This document shows positions 36,439-45,615 of a DNA stretch of 64,000 nt, piece by piece. Where the stretch lies: NCBI GenBank assembly GCA_039683095.1, contig JBDKSB010000007.1, positions 25,491 through 89,490 of the forward strand. The letters are read 5' to 3'. The translations under genes and the position numbers were made by a program. Source of the stretch: Acidobacteriota bacterium. Its GTDB lineage: Bacteria; Acidobacteriota; Aminicenantia; Aminicenantales; Saccharicenantaceae. The notes under the pieces were generated by a model that made no database searches, was not told where the DNA came from, and saw nothing but the letters and a program-made list of their open reading frames with translations. Every line of letters starts with the position of its first letter. Position 1 is the first letter of the stretch.

Positions 36439-36882
36439 CTAGGTCAAGCGGGCGGCCCAGAGGGCGAAATCGCTTTCCTCGGCCGCGCCGACCGTCCTCC
36501 CCCGCTCCGCGCCTTTGTGGACCACGACGAAGGTCGGCACGCCCTGGACCCTAAACTCCCTGGCCAGCTCCGGGCAGGTCTCCACGTTGATCCGGGCAAC
36601 GACGACCTGTCCGGCCCGGCGGGCGGCCAGGCGTTCGAGGATGGGGTGCATCATGAAGCAGGGGCCGCAGGTCGTCGAATAGAAGTCGGCCAGCACCGGC
36701 AGCGTCGAGTTCTGGAACAGGTTCAAGATGCCGTCGAGGCCGGGCTCGAGGATCTCCCCCGGCTCGGGCAGGCGCGACTTGCAGCGGCCGCAGCGGACGG
36801 TCTTGCCCCGCGCCGCGACGGGGAAATTGTTCGTCGTCCCGCAGACGGGACAGCTGACCTGCACTTTTTCTTCATCGGTCAT
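36439..36882 (-). CDS. trxC: Thioredoxin-2-like protein with zinc ribbon
   Basis: 147 residues, TrxC layout. An N-terminal zinc ribbon (CPVCG, CGRCKSRL) is followed by a thioredoxin fold with active site TTCGPCFMMHPIL and the cis-proline loop VQGVPTFVVV. It reduces protein disulphides in the cytoplasm. GGAGGA precedes the ATG. Confidence 0.9.
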   Translation of the reverse strand: MTDEEKVQVSCPVCGTTNNFPVAARGKTVRCGRCKSRLPEPGEILEPGLDGILNLFQNSTLPVLADFYSTTCGPCFMMHPILERLAARRAGQVVVARINVETCPELAREFRVQGVPTFVVVHKGAERGRTVGAAEESDFALWAARLT

Positions 36883-36961
36883 CGGTCCTCCTGACGGCCC
36901 CTTCGGTTCTTGACCGAGCGCGGCGGGAGGGGCGGCGCCTCGCCGGCCCGCGCGCCCGGGA

Positions 36962-37708
36962 TCATTTCCGCTTGGTATCCAGCAAAACGGCCTGGCGCTT
37001 GGCTTCCGGAAAGCGCTCGATGGCGTAGCGCAGGGTCGTCCGCGGGATGGCCGGACCGTGAGCCCGGAGGAACTTCTCCAGCCGGGCCGGGTCGGCCTTG
37101 CCAGCCTCGCGAAGGAGCCAGCCGTTGGCCTTGTGGATCAGGTCGTCCTCGTCCCCAAAGATCGAGGCCGAGATCTCGTAGATCGCCGGCTGGAACTCGG
37201 CCTTCCGGGCCAGCTTGATGAAGGAGACGAGCGAGGCCCGCCGGACCCAGCGGTTCGAATGGCCGGCCCAGGGCTTGATCTTCTCGACATAGGCCGGGTA
37301 GCGCTCGAGAAACGCGCCCAGGCAATTGGGGGCGAAGACGTCGACCGAGGCCCAGCCAGGCAGCCGGTCGGCCGCCAGCCAGTTCTTGGCCCTGGCGAAT
37401 AACGAGGGCGGGAACGACGCCTTGAAGCGGCCGAGGACCAGGGACCCGACGGCCTTGGGCTCGAGCTCCGGCTCGTCGAAAAGGACGTCGCAGAGGCCCA
37501 TGGCCTCCTCGACCGTCCAATCCGCCTTGATCCGGTCATAGAGGGCCCGTCCCAGGGCATGGACCTCGGCCGCGGCCACGCTGTAGGACTTGACCTCTTC
37601 CTTGAAGTAGCGCTGGGCGCCCAGCGCCTTGACCGGGTCCCCCTTGGCGGCCAGCTCCCGCTTGACCTCCCGGGCCGCCGCCGCGGGGCCGAAGCTCTTC
37701 AGCGTCAT
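36962..37708 (-). CDS. AlkD-like DNA alkylation repair protein
   Basis: 248 residues from the ATG at 37708 (GAGGAGGAG upstream). A HEAT-like all-helical protein of the AlkC/AlkD DNA glycosylase family: YFKEEVKSYSVAAAEV near the N-terminus, WAGHSNRWVRRASLVSFIKLAR, DEDDLIHKANGWLLREAGK, and the C-terminal IPRTTLRYAIERFPE, which carries family-typical residues. It probably excises alkylated bases. Confidence 0.85.
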   Translation of the reverse strand: MTLKSFGPAAAAREVKRELAAKGDPVKALGAQRYFKEEVKSYSVAAAEVHALGRALYDRIKADWTVEEAMGLCDVLFDEPELEPKAVGSLVLGRFKASFPPSLFARAKNWLAADRLPGWASVDVFAPNCLGAFLERYPAYVEKIKPWAGHSNRWVRRASLVSFIKLARKAEFQPAIYEISASIFGDEDDLIHKANGWLLREAGKADPARLEKFLRAHGPAIPRTTLRYAIERFPEAKRQAVLLDTKRK

Positions 37709-37843
37709 ATCCGGCTCTCCTCCTCTGTCCGCTTTTTTGATTCTATTCCGCCGGCCCGGCAAAATCAAACCAGACGCGGAGCCCGGGAAGGGAGCCCGAC
37801 GGGGTCAAGCCTACCCGGAGGGGCCCCCTGTCGGGGCCGTCCC

Positions 37844-38962
37844 TTAAATGAAGCGGGACAGGATGGCGTTGGAGACGAGGAGCTTGTCGGCCGGGATCCA
37901 GAGGCGCGAGCCGGCCTGTACGAGCAGGCCCTCCGAGGCCAATTCATCGATCTCCCGGGCATAGAGCGAGAAGACGCTGACCCCGGTCCGCTCCTGGACC
38001 TCGGCGGCGTCCACGCCGCGGACGAGCCTCAGCCCGAAAACCAGCGCCTCACGGGCGGCAGCGGCCGGGGTGAGCTCGACGACCTCGGCCCGGGCCGACT
38101 CCCCGCTTGTCAGAGCTTCGGACCAGCCATCCAGGGAGGCCAGGTTGGTCCAGCGGAAGCCCTGGAGATGGGACGACGCGGACGGGCCCAGGCCCAGGAA
38201 CGGCTCGTAGCGCCAGTACTTGAGATTGTGCCGGCACTCGTGGCCCGGCTTGGCGAAATTCGAGATCTCGTAGCGGGCCAGGCCGGCCTTCTCCAGGGCC
38301 TCCCGGACCCTCTCGTAGGAATCGACGGCGGCGTCCTCGTCGACCGGGCGGCGGGCCAGGTCCTCGGCGATCGGCAGCCCTTCCACGTTCTCCAGGAAAT
38401 ACGCGGAGACATGGTCCGGCGCCAGCCCGATGAGGGCCTCGAGCGTGCGATCGACGGCCTCGGGCGTCTCGCCGGGGACGCCGATCATGAGGTCGACGGC
38501 GAGCGAGTCGAACCCCGCCTGCCTAGCGGCGCGGCAGAAGCGCAGCGCCTCGGCCGCCGCATAAGGCCGGCCGAGGGCGCGCAGCACGCCGTCGTCGAAG
38601 GACTGGACGCCGATGCTCAGCCGGGTGACGCCCGCCCGCCGCCATCCCCGCGCCAGGCCGGTCCCGCCGGCGACGGGGTTGGCTTCGAGCGTGAATTCGC
38701 CGATCTTCAGGGGGAAATGGGCCAGGGCGAGGTCCCGGATGGCACTCACCTGGTCCTCGCCAAGAAGCGAGGGCGTCCCGCCGCCGATATATAGGGTGTC
38801 GAAGCGCAGACCGGCGACGGCCGCCGAGGCCGTGTCCGCCTCCTTTTCGAGGCCTTCGCGCCAGGTCCGGCGTCCGGCCGCGTTCCAGGGCACGCTATAG
38901 AAATGACAATAGGGGCATTTGGCCAGGCAGAAGGGAAAATGGATATACAATCCGGCTTTCAA
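37844..38962 (-). CDS. hemW: HemW-like radical SAM heme chaperone
   Basis: 372 residues. Radical SAM cluster motif CLAKCPYCHFY (C-x3-C-x2-C) right after GLYIHFPF, as in HemW; GGGTPSLL follows, and VSAYFLENVEGLPIAED and ISNFAKPGHECRHNLKYW are family-typical. The C-terminal HemN domain ends ELASEGLLVQAGSRLWI. HemW proteins deliver heme to respiratory enzymes and are often misnamed coproporphyrinogen oxidase. Confidence 0.92.
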   Translation of the reverse strand: MKAGLYIHFPFCLAKCPYCHFYSVPWNAAGRRTWREGLEKEADTASAAVAGLRFDTLYIGGGTPSLLGEDQVSAIRDLALAHFPLKIGEFTLEANPVAGGTGLARGWRRAGVTRLSIGVQSFDDGVLRALGRPYAAAEALRFCRAARQAGFDSLAVDLMIGVPGETPEAVDRTLEALIGLAPDHVSAYFLENVEGLPIAEDLARRPVDEDAAVDSYERVREALEKAGLARYEISNFAKPGHECRHNLKYWRYEPFLGLGPSASSHLQGFRWTNLASLDGWSEALTSGESARAEVVELTPAAAAREALVFGLRLVRGVDAAEVQERTGVSVFSLYAREIDELASEGLLVQAGSRLWIPADKLLVSNAILSRFI

Positions 38963-38994
38963 CGATCAGCTCCCGCCGGCCCCTCCGGTCCCCT

Positions 38995-39462
38995 TCAGCC
39001 CTGCTCCTCGTAGCCGACGGCCGCGTAATAGATGGCCCGGTCGAAAAAGATGAGGACCCGGTGCTGGAGATCCATGGCCTGGTAGAGGTCCAGGGCGGTG
39101 TCGAGCAGCCCCGACGCCTGGATCTTGGCCCAGAGGAGGCGCCTGATGTGGCAGAGCGACAGCACGATCTCCGACATCGGGAAGCCCTCGCGCCGGCGCT
39201 GGCGGCCCAGCGCGGTCCAGTAGCTCCTCACCTCTTCCTTGGTCGTCTCGCGGGAGACCCATTTCCCGAGCTGACTGTAGACCCGGTAGGCCCGCTTGTA
39301 GATCTCTTTCTGATCGAAGCCCTGGTAGTTGGGCATCCTCGGGTCGCGGCGGATGTCCTCGACGTAACTCTTGGTCAGCTCGTCCGCGTTGCGCTCGATG
39401 AGGTCGACCAGCTTGCGGGACGCGGCGGTCTCGAAGAAAAGCTCATCGCCGGATTCCAACAC
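38995..39462 (-). CDS. Stand-alone RsbRD-type sensor domain
   Basis: 155 residues, all helical. The pattern LIERNADELTKSYVEDIRRDPRMPNYQGF, SQLGKWVSRETTKEEVRSYWTALGRQRRREGFPMSEIVLSLCHIRRLLW is that of the RsbRD N-terminal domain, a non-heme globin-like sensor normally fused to STAS. Here it stands alone. It lies 32 bp upstream of hemW on the same strand and may respond to a redox or heme-related cue; that is conjecture. Confidence 0.75.
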   Translation of the reverse strand: MLESGDELFFETAASRKLVDLIERNADELTKSYVEDIRRDPRMPNYQGFDQKEIYKRAYRVYSQLGKWVSRETTKEEVRSYWTALGRQRRREGFPMSEIVLSLCHIRRLLWAKIQASGLLDTALDLYQAMDLQHRVLIFFDRAIYYAAVGYEEQG

Positions 39463-39527
39463 GGTGCCCCTCCCCTTTCAGAAATAACACCGGGGGGGAG
39501 CCTTGTCAACAAGGCGAGCCGGCCCGC

Positions 39528-40205
39528 CTATTTCTTCGTCGAGCAGCCGGCGCACCCGGACTCGCACTCTTTGTCGGGAGCCGCCGCCGCCGGGGCCTTG
39601 GCCTGCGCCTCTTTCATCTTCTTCATCATGGTCATGTGCTCGGCCATATGGACCTGGATGGCCTTGGCGACCTCGGGGTCCTTGGAGCTGATCTTGAGGA
39701 CGGCGCCGTCCTTGGTGTTCTCGACGGCCATTTCGATCTTGTCACCGTAGAGCATGAACAGCCCGCCCAGGCCGGGGGCCATCATGGGGTGAGCCATCCG
39801 GCCCTGCCCGCCGTGCATCTTGCCCATGCGCCCGGCCATCGGCATCCCCGGGCCCATCTGGCCGCACATCGGGCAGCCGGACATGGTTTCGTGCTTCATC
39901 ATGCCCATCGGCATCTTCTCGCCCATGGGCGCCATCTCGCCGGCCTTGGGCGCCTCGGCCTTGGCCTGCTGGGCCTTGACGTATTTCTCGGGTTCCTTGG
40001 CGAAGGCTTCCTTGCAGCCCGTGCTGCAGAAATAATAGGTCACGCCCTTGTAGTCGAAGGTCGCCTTGGCGTTGGCCTTGACGACGGTCATGCCGCAGAC
40101 GGGATCGACGGCCTTGTCGGCGGCCTGCTGCCGGGCGTAAACGCCGAGGACGAGGACGATCGCCAGCGCGGCCAGGATCATGATCGGACGGAGATTCTTG
40201 TTCAT
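39528..40205 (-). CDS. Exported YHS-domain protein rich in Met and Cys
   Basis: 225 residues with an N-terminal signal or anchor (IMILAALAIVLVLGVYA). The YHS domain (residues about 33-75: VDPVCGMTVV, ATFDYKGVTYYFCSTGCKEAF) usually binds metal. The middle is strikingly Met/His/Cys-rich (GMMKHETMSGCPMCGQMGPG, GRMGKMHGGQGRMAHPMM), and the C-terminus has CESGCAGCS. A role in copper or silver binding in the periplasm is likely by analogy with other Met-rich exported proteins. Confidence 0.8.
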   Translation of the reverse strand: MNKNLRPIMILAALAIVLVLGVYARQQAADKAVDPVCGMTVVKANAKATFDYKGVTYYFCSTGCKEAFAKEPEKYVKAQQAKAEAPKAGEMAPMGEKMPMGMMKHETMSGCPMCGQMGPGMPMAGRMGKMHGGQGRMAHPMMAPGLGGLFMLYGDKIEMAVENTKDGAVLKISSKDPEVAKAIQVHMAEHMTMMKKMKEAQAKAPAAAAPDKECESGCAGCSTKK

Positions 40206-40271
40206 CGGGGGCCTCCTTGCACTCGGCTACATTATATCGGAGGATCCGCCTGAAGGCAAAGGGGCCGGAAG

Positions 40272-41450
40272 CTACTTGCCCTTGACGATGGCAATGAGGG
40301 CCTCGCGGGCCCTCGGATCGTCGGACTCGCCGAGCCAGAAGACCGCTTTCCTGCGGAGGCGCGGGTCGGGGTGGGTCCGGGCCAGGCGGATCAGGACATC
40401 CAGCCCCTGGCCGCCGGGGAGCTCCGACAGGGCAAAGATCGCCTGTTCCTGGATCTCGAGGTCGGCGTCCTCGAAGGCGATCTTTTCGAGGGTCTCGCCC
40501 GATCTCTTCGCGGCCATCTGGCCGAGCCAGAAGACGGCCTGCTTGCGCACGTCGTGCTTTTCGGCGCCCCGGGCCAGGGAGATCATCTCGTCAACGGCGG
40601 CGGGCCGGTCGATCTGGCTGATGCCGAAAACGGCCCCTTCGCGGACCTCCTCGGACCGGTCGGCCCGGGCCGTCCTCGCCAGGAGCTTCAATCCGGCGTC
40701 GTCGTCCTGCTCGCCGATCCAGAAGGCCGCGTCCTTGCGCAGATCGTCGGGATCGTTCCCGGCGAGGATCTTTTCGAGGAAGGGCAGGACGATCCTGGGC
40801 GCCCCGTGGCAGCCGGCCGCGGCGATCAGGGCCTTGCGGACCTCCCCGTCCGTATTGCGGCCATAGAGGCCCTCGATCAGGGCCAGGCTCCGGTCATCGG
40901 CCGCTTTGCCAAGCCAGTAGAGCGGCGCCCCCTCGAAATCGAAACCGAGGTCGAGGTCGCTGAGACTGACCTCGGCCAGGGCCGGCGCCTTCCCCCCCTT
41001 GTAGCGAAGGAAGATGCCAAGTTCCTTGAGGACCTTCTTTTCCGGCCGGGACGGCCGGTCGATCCGGTCCAGGGCGACAACCGCGGCTTCGCGGACCGAC
41101 CCGGCGCTCCCCCGGCCGGCCGCGGCGCCAGTCCGGCCGGCCAGGATGTCGGCGACGGAAGGCCCCCGGTCCCGCCCGTCTCGCCAGGAGCCGGTATGGG
41201 AATTCTCTCCGGTCAGCCGCTCGACCGAATAGCCGATCCAGAAAGCGCGGCCGGCCTCGGGCTTGGCCGCGTCGGCCAAGGCCCGGTCGAGCCTGGCGGC
41301 CAGGGTTCCGGCCTCGGCCGACCGGTCGTAGACCCGTTCAGGCGGCCGCTGCCTGTCGTCGCCGGCCGCGCCGGCGCCGCCCGACGCGGACAGCCAGGCC
41401 GCCGCAATAAGGGCCGCGAGCAGGATCCCGACGAACCCGGCCTTGCGCAT
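40272..41450 (-). CDS. Exported HEAT-repeat protein, operon gene 4
   Basis: 392 residues from the ATG at 41450, which has GGGAGG upstream; an ATG at 41468 overlaps the previous stop but lacks a ribosome site. It has a signal peptide (GFVGILLAALIAAAWLSA). The C-terminal 190 residues are HEAT repeats of the PBS-lyase type, with the recurring core K.AVFWLG or DAAFWIGE. It is paralogous to the larger upstream HEAT protein. Both follow an ECF sigma/anti-sigma pair. Confidence 0.8.
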   Translation of the reverse strand: MRKAGFVGILLAALIAAAWLSASGGAGAAGDDRQRPPERVYDRSAEAGTLAARLDRALADAAKPEAGRAFWIGYSVERLTGENSHTGSWRDGRDRGPSVADILAGRTGAAAGRGSAGSVREAAVVALDRIDRPSRPEKKVLKELGIFLRYKGGKAPALAEVSLSDLDLGFDFEGAPLYWLGKAADDRSLALIEGLYGRNTDGEVRKALIAAAGCHGAPRIVLPFLEKILAGNDPDDLRKDAAFWIGEQDDDAGLKLLARTARADRSEEVREGAVFGISQIDRPAAVDEMISLARGAEKHDVRKQAVFWLGQMAAKRSGETLEKIAFEDADLEIQEQAIFALSELPGGQGLDVLIRLARTHPDPRLRRKAVFWLGESDDPRAREALIAIVKGK

Positions 41451-41464
41451 GATGATCCTCCCGC

Positions 41465-43060
41465 TCAAAGGGACGGGGCGTCCGACTTCTTCTCGAGGAT
41501 CTCGAGCAGGGCCGCCTTGGCCTTGGGCGTGCCGATTTCCCCGAGGGCCATGACCGCGGCCCGGGCCACCTTGGCGTCCTTGCCTTTGGCCGCTTCGAGC
41601 AGGGCCGGGACGGCCTCGTCGCTCTTGGTCTCGCCCAGGGAGAGCACGGCCTGCAGCTTGAGCTCGGGGTCCGGCTCGTTCTTGACGACCTCGATGAGCA
41701 TGGAGACGGAGGCGCCCCCCTCCTCCCCGGAGCCGGCCATCAAGGCGGCCCGCCGCGCTTTAGGGGACTTGGCGTTCTTCATGATCTTGAGCAGATTCTC
41801 CTGCCCGGCCCCGCCTTCGGTCTCGGCCAGGGCGAAGACGGCCATCTGGGCTATATCGTCGTCCGTGCTCGCCAGGGCGGTCTCGAGCAGCAGGTCCTTG
41901 ACCGCCGGGTCGTGGTGCTCGGCGACCGCCATCAGGGCGGTCCGCTTGAGGTCGTCATCCTTGGCCGAGGCCAGCACTTGCTTCAGGACGTCCAGGGCCT
42001 CGGGGCTGTCGATCTCGGCGACCTGGAAGAGGGCCGTCCGGACCATGTCCTTGTCGGTCTCGTTGAGCAAGATGTCCTTGAGCAGCGGCAGCGACTGGGC
42101 GTCCTCGCGGTCCGCCAGGGCGAACAGGGCCGCCTGCCGGACCTCCCGGTCTTTGGCGCCCTTGAGGATCTGGCGCAGCGCTTCCGCTGCCTCGGGCCCC
42201 TTGATGTCCGCGAGGGCGAAGCAGGCGCCCCGGGCCATCTCCTTGTCGGGGTCCGTCTGGGCGACCTTGGCGTACAGGGCGGCGAGGCCCGGATCGTCGG
42301 TGTCGGCCAGGGCGAACAGGGCGTTGCGCCTGAGGTCGACCGGGGCGTCGGAGGCGACGATGTCCTTGAGGGTCTTGGCCGCCTCGGCCCCGCCGCGGTC
42401 GCCGATGGCGAAGAGCGCCGACCGGCGGACCTCTTCCGCGGGTTCGTGCAGGGCGATGTCCCGGAGCTTGGCCAGCGCTTCGGGAGAGCTCATGTCGGCG
42501 AGCATGAAGACGATCTGGTTCTTGAGCTTGACGCTCGCGGCCTTGTCGTAGATGCCGAGCACGGTCTTGAGCGCGTCGGCGTCGCCGATGTCCTGCAGGG
42601 CGAACAGGGCCGTCATCCGGATATCCTCTTCGTCCCCGGCCTGGAAGGATTTGATGATCGTTTCGTATTCCTGCTTGCCGGCCTTGGCCAGGCCCTGGGC
42701 CAGGCGGATCATGTTGGACTTGGCGTCGTCGGCCCAGTCGCTGTTGGGATAATCCTTGACGAACTTCTCGTAGCACCTGAACGAAGCCTCGGCCGCCTGG
42801 CCGAGCTTCTCCTGGCTGTAGCAGGACCAGAAGCGGGCGTCATCGACCCAGGCGCTCTTGGGGAACTGGCGCGCCAGCTCGTCCATGGCCGTCTTGGCGG
42901 CGGACCATTTCTCCTCGAGAACGAGGGCATAGGCCTGCTTATAGGCGACCGCGTCCTTCTCCTGCGGGTCCTCGACGGGCAGGATGGCGGCGCGGGCCAG
43001 GCCAGCCGTCAGGGCCAGCCCCATGATCGCGGTCAGGAAGAGCTTGTTGCGGATTTTCAT
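41465..43060 (-). CDS. Exported TPR plus HEAT-repeat protein, operon gene 3
   Basis: 531 residues with a signal peptide (LFLTAIMGLALTAGLARA). Residues about 30-125 resemble a TPR/YbgF-like segment (ALVLEEKWSAAKTAMDELARQFPKSAWVDDARFW). The rest is a solenoid of about 12 HEAT repeats with core R.ALFALAD and spacing of about 31 residues. No enzyme motif, so a scaffold or binding role is likely. It lies 14 bases after the anti-sigma gene, suggesting the sigma system controls or senses these exported proteins. Confidence 0.82.
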   Translation of the reverse strand: MKIRNKLFLTAIMGLALTAGLARAAILPVEDPQEKDAVAYKQAYALVLEEKWSAAKTAMDELARQFPKSAWVDDARFWSCYSQEKLGQAAEASFRCYEKFVKDYPNSDWADDAKSNMIRLAQGLAKAGKQEYETIIKSFQAGDEEDIRMTALFALQDIGDADALKTVLGIYDKAASVKLKNQIVFMLADMSSPEALAKLRDIALHEPAEEVRRSALFAIGDRGGAEAAKTLKDIVASDAPVDLRRNALFALADTDDPGLAALYAKVAQTDPDKEMARGACFALADIKGPEAAEALRQILKGAKDREVRQAALFALADREDAQSLPLLKDILLNETDKDMVRTALFQVAEIDSPEALDVLKQVLASAKDDDLKRTALMAVAEHHDPAVKDLLLETALASTDDDIAQMAVFALAETEGGAGQENLLKIMKNAKSPKARRAALMAGSGEEGGASVSMLIEVVKNEPDPELKLQAVLSLGETKSDEAVPALLEAAKGKDAKVARAAVMALGEIGTPKAKAALLEILEKKSDAPSL

Positions 43061-43074
43061 GATCTATCTCCTTG

Positions 43075-43896
43075 TCAAACGCTGCTTTTCTTGGGGGCCG
43101 GGGCGGCGCCGCGGCCCATCTTGGCGAGGTCGATCCTGAGGAACAGGCCCTTGCGATCGACGCCCTGCTTGACCATCTCGACGCCCTCGAGATCCTGCCC
43201 GGACTCGAGGTTGGCGATCTGCATCATTATGACCTCGAGGTCGGACACGAGCTCGCGGAGCCGCCGCTCGCCGGGCCCGTCCAGGCCCTTGCGGATGGCC
43301 GGGGCCTGGGACAGGAGGGCGCGGGAGGCGGCCTTCTTGCCGTCGAAGTCGAAGGCGTAAGCGTCCTCGGTCGCCGGATCGTAGTTGACCAGCCCGAGGA
43401 GAATGACCTTGGACCGGTCGACGAAATCCGCCGCCCGGACAACGGCCGGCGACGGCGAGCCGGCGACGGCGATCACTGGCCCGCCCGCGGCCGTGGTCGC
43501 CCGGCCCGTTCCGGCGGAGGGCCCGAGGGCGAGGCGGCCGATGAGGATGCCGACGAGGACAAGCGCGGCCGCGCCGGCCGCCTGCCAGGCCCAGCGGGGC
43601 AGGCGGGCGAAGACGCCGCCGAGGCCGGCGGCGAGCGACGGCCGGCTCTTTTCCCGCGTCGCTTCCCAGATCATCCTCCGCGACAGCCGGTCCCAGTAGC
43701 CGTCCCAGAACTCCGTCCCGGGATCGGGGCGCCCGCGCCGGTCCATCACCCGGAGGGTCCCGGCCAGGGCGGCGCGTTCGGCGGCGCACTCCGGGCAGGC
43801 CTCCAGATGGCGCTCGAAGGCCTCCTTTTCCGGCGGGCCAAGCTCGTCGTAGAGGGCCTCGATCATGGCTTCACGGCATTTCTGACAGTCATTCAT
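43075..43896 (-). CDS. Transmembrane zinc-finger anti-sigma factor
   Basis: 273 residues. The N-terminal zf-HC2 zinc-binding anti-sigma motif reads CQKCREAMIEALYDELGPPE and HLEACPECAAE. A single membrane helix (WAWQAAGAAALVLVGILIGRLAL, about residues 101-123) separates the cytoplasmic anti-sigma domain from a periplasmic part of about 150 residues of unknown fold. Its start lies within the 3-prime end of the ECF sigma gene (8-base overlap), as expected for a cognate pair. Confidence 0.88.
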   Translation of the reverse strand: MNDCQKCREAMIEALYDELGPPEKEAFERHLEACPECAAERAALAGTLRVMDRRGRPDPGTEFWDGYWDRLSRRMIWEATREKSRPSLAAGLGGVFARLPRWAWQAAGAAALVLVGILIGRLALGPSAGTGRATTAAGGPVIAVAGSPSPAVVRAADFVDRSKVILLGLVNYDPATEDAYAFDFDGKKAASRALLSQAPAIRKGLDGPGERRLRELVSDLEVIMMQIANLESGQDLEGVEMVKQGVDRKGLFLRIDLAKMGRGAAPAPKKSSV

Positions 43897-44500
43897 TGGA
43901 GCTCTCCGTGCCGGAGACGAGGGCCGGCGGCCCCAGCTCCTTCTGGAGCTTGCGGACGGCCCGGAAGAGATAGCTCTTGACCGAGCCGGTGGACAGGTCG
44001 AGCGCGGCGGCGATGTCCTTGAGCTTCAGGTCCTCGTAATGGCGAAGCACGAACACCGCCTTTTCCTGCGGGGAGATCTTGTCCAGGGCCCGGGCGACCC
44101 GCTCCTGGACCTGGCTCGCTTCGAGGGCCGATTCCGGGTCGGCCGCGCCGCGCGGAGGCAAGCCGGCTTCGACCCGGCTCAGGGCCTCGAGGACGTCATC
44201 CCCCACCGGCTCGGGCGTGGAGCCCTTGCGGCGGAGGTGGTCAATCGAGGCGTTGTAGGTGATCCGGTAGAGCCAGGAGCCGAGCTTGGCGCCCCTGCGG
44301 AAGGTCGAGAAGGAACGAAAAACCTTGAGGAAGACCTCCTGGGAGATGTCCTCGGCGTCGACGGGGCTCCCGGCCATGTCCAGGGCCAGGTAAAATACCT
44401 TTTTCTTATAGAGCTCGACGAGCTCGCGGAAGGCCCTCTGGTCGCCCCGGGCCAGCCCTTCGATGATCGCGTCTTCGTCCATCTGATCCATCTCCGGCAT
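43889..44500 (-). CDS. ECF RNA polymerase sigma factor
   Basis: 203 residues. Region 2: LVELYKKKVFYLALDMAGSPVDAEDISQEVFLKVFRSF, with GSWLYRITYNASIDHLRRK. Region 4: RALDKISPQEKAVFVLRHYEDLKLKDIAAALDLSTGSVKSYLFRA, a helix-turn-helix reading the -35 box. The start could be the ATG at 44500 or 44491. It heads the operon sigma, anti-sigma, HEAT protein, HEAT protein. Confidence 0.93.
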   Translation of the reverse strand: MPEMDQMDEDAIIEGLARGDQRAFRELVELYKKKVFYLALDMAGSPVDAEDISQEVFLKVFRSFSTFRRGAKLGSWLYRITYNASIDHLRRKGSTPEPVGDDVLEALSRVEAGLPPRGAADPESALEASQVQERVARALDKISPQEKAVFVLRHYEDLKLKDIAAALDLSTGSVKSYLFRAVRKLQKELGPPALVSGTESSNE

Positions 44501-44544
44501 TCACTCCGTTAGACGGACGCCGCCGGCCGGGGGTTGGCAGGCGG

Positions 44545-45615
44545 CTATTTCTTCTCGGCCGCGGCGTAAGCGGCGTAGGCCTCCGCGACCCGCCCGGACC
44601 GGGCGTCGCCGCGGTGGACATAGACGCGGTACCTGAGGCAAACGGGGACATCGGCCGCCAGCGAGGTCCCGGTCAGGCCCGGCCAGCACGGGTTGAGGAT
44701 GCCAGCATAGCTGTTGCGGACAAGCCAGGGCAAGGGGAAGCCCGGATGGCGGGGCGAGACGAAGATGGCGATGCCGCGGTCGCCGGGCGCGGACAGGTCC
44801 GCCCACCGGAAGGGCTGGCCGGTCGAATCCGCGGCCAGCGGGCCCTGGTCGGTCGTCATCGCGGCGCCCTTGAAAATGGGCGCGTCGAGGCCCTCGATCG
44901 CCCGCCCGCGGAAGCAGAGGCCGCTGTAGCCCTTGTTATCCTCGGGGGCGCCCCGGAGGACGATCGGTCCGCCGACAGGGCGGAGGGCTATCTCGACGTC
45001 GATGGCCCGGCCGTAGCGCGTGGCGCCGTGGACGATGATCGTTACCGTTTCCTCGGCCACGTCCTCGGTTTCGCCGAGCTTCCAGGTGTTCTGGACGACC
45101 AGGCGCGCGCCGTCGCCGGCGACACTGCGCTCGACCCATTTGACGAAGCGCTGGCGCAGGGACGGCTGGGCGGGCTCCCAGCTCGAGGTCCTGGCGCCGC
45201 GGACCTCGACCTTGGGCCAGGCCCAGAAGAGGCCGTGGTGGTGGAAGTGATCGCGGGGGAAGTCCTCCGTCAGGACCTGGCCGTCGAGCGAGTAAAGAGG
45301 ATGAATATAGCCGGACCTGACATAGCGGGGGTCGATGCCGGGCGCCAGCTTGTCGCCATAGACGTAGGTCAGGACCCTTCGCCCGCCGTCGAGGACCGTC
45401 AGGGCGCCGGAAGGAAGGCCTCCGGGATCCGGGGCGTGGGGAGGGAGCGACGGCCGTCCGGGGACGGGCGGCTCGTTCTCTTCGACGAAGCTCATCCGGG
45501 ACGCCGGGGTGCGGGCGGCTTTCATCAGAAGGAACAGCAGGGCGACGGCGGCGAGGGCAACGGCGAAAACGACGATCCAGACGCGCGGCAGGGCCTTAAA
45601 AGGGCGACGAACGAT
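44545..45615 (-). CDS. PmoA-like (DUF6807) exported protein
   Basis: 356 residues from the ATG at 45615, which shares its A with the upstream stop (TGATG). An N-terminal helix (VWIVVFAVALAAVALLFLLM) anchors or exports it. Family pattern: RVLTYVYGDKL, YIHPLYSLDGQVLTEDFPRDHFHHHGLFWAW, and SYAGILNPCWPG near the end. DUF6807/PmoA-type proteins occur beside Gfo/Idh/MocA oxidoreductases in sugar-use loci, as here; their chemistry is unknown. Confidence 0.82.
   Translation of the reverse strand: MVRRPFKALPRVWIVVFAVALAAVALLFLLMKAARTPASRMSFVEENEPPVPGRPSLPPHAPDPGGLPSGALTVLDGGRRVLTYVYGDKLAPGIDPRYVRSGYIHPLYSLDGQVLTEDFPRDHFHHHGLFWAWPKVEVRGARTSSWEPAQPSLRQRFVKWVERSVAGDGARLVVQNTWKLGETEDVAEETVTIIVHGATRYGRAIDVEIALRPVGGPIVLRGAPEDNKGYSGLCFRGRAIEGLDAPIFKGAAMTTDQGPLAADSTGQPFRWADLSAPGDRGIAIFVSPRHPGFPLPWLVRNSYAGILNPCWPGLTGTSLAADVPVCLRYRVYVHRGDARSGRVAEAYAAYAAAEKK

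Noticed and set aside
41465..43060. CRISPR-like periodic repeat
   Set aside because: The periodicity of about 93 bp comes from HEAT repeats in an open frame; no CRISPR array or cas gene exists in the window.
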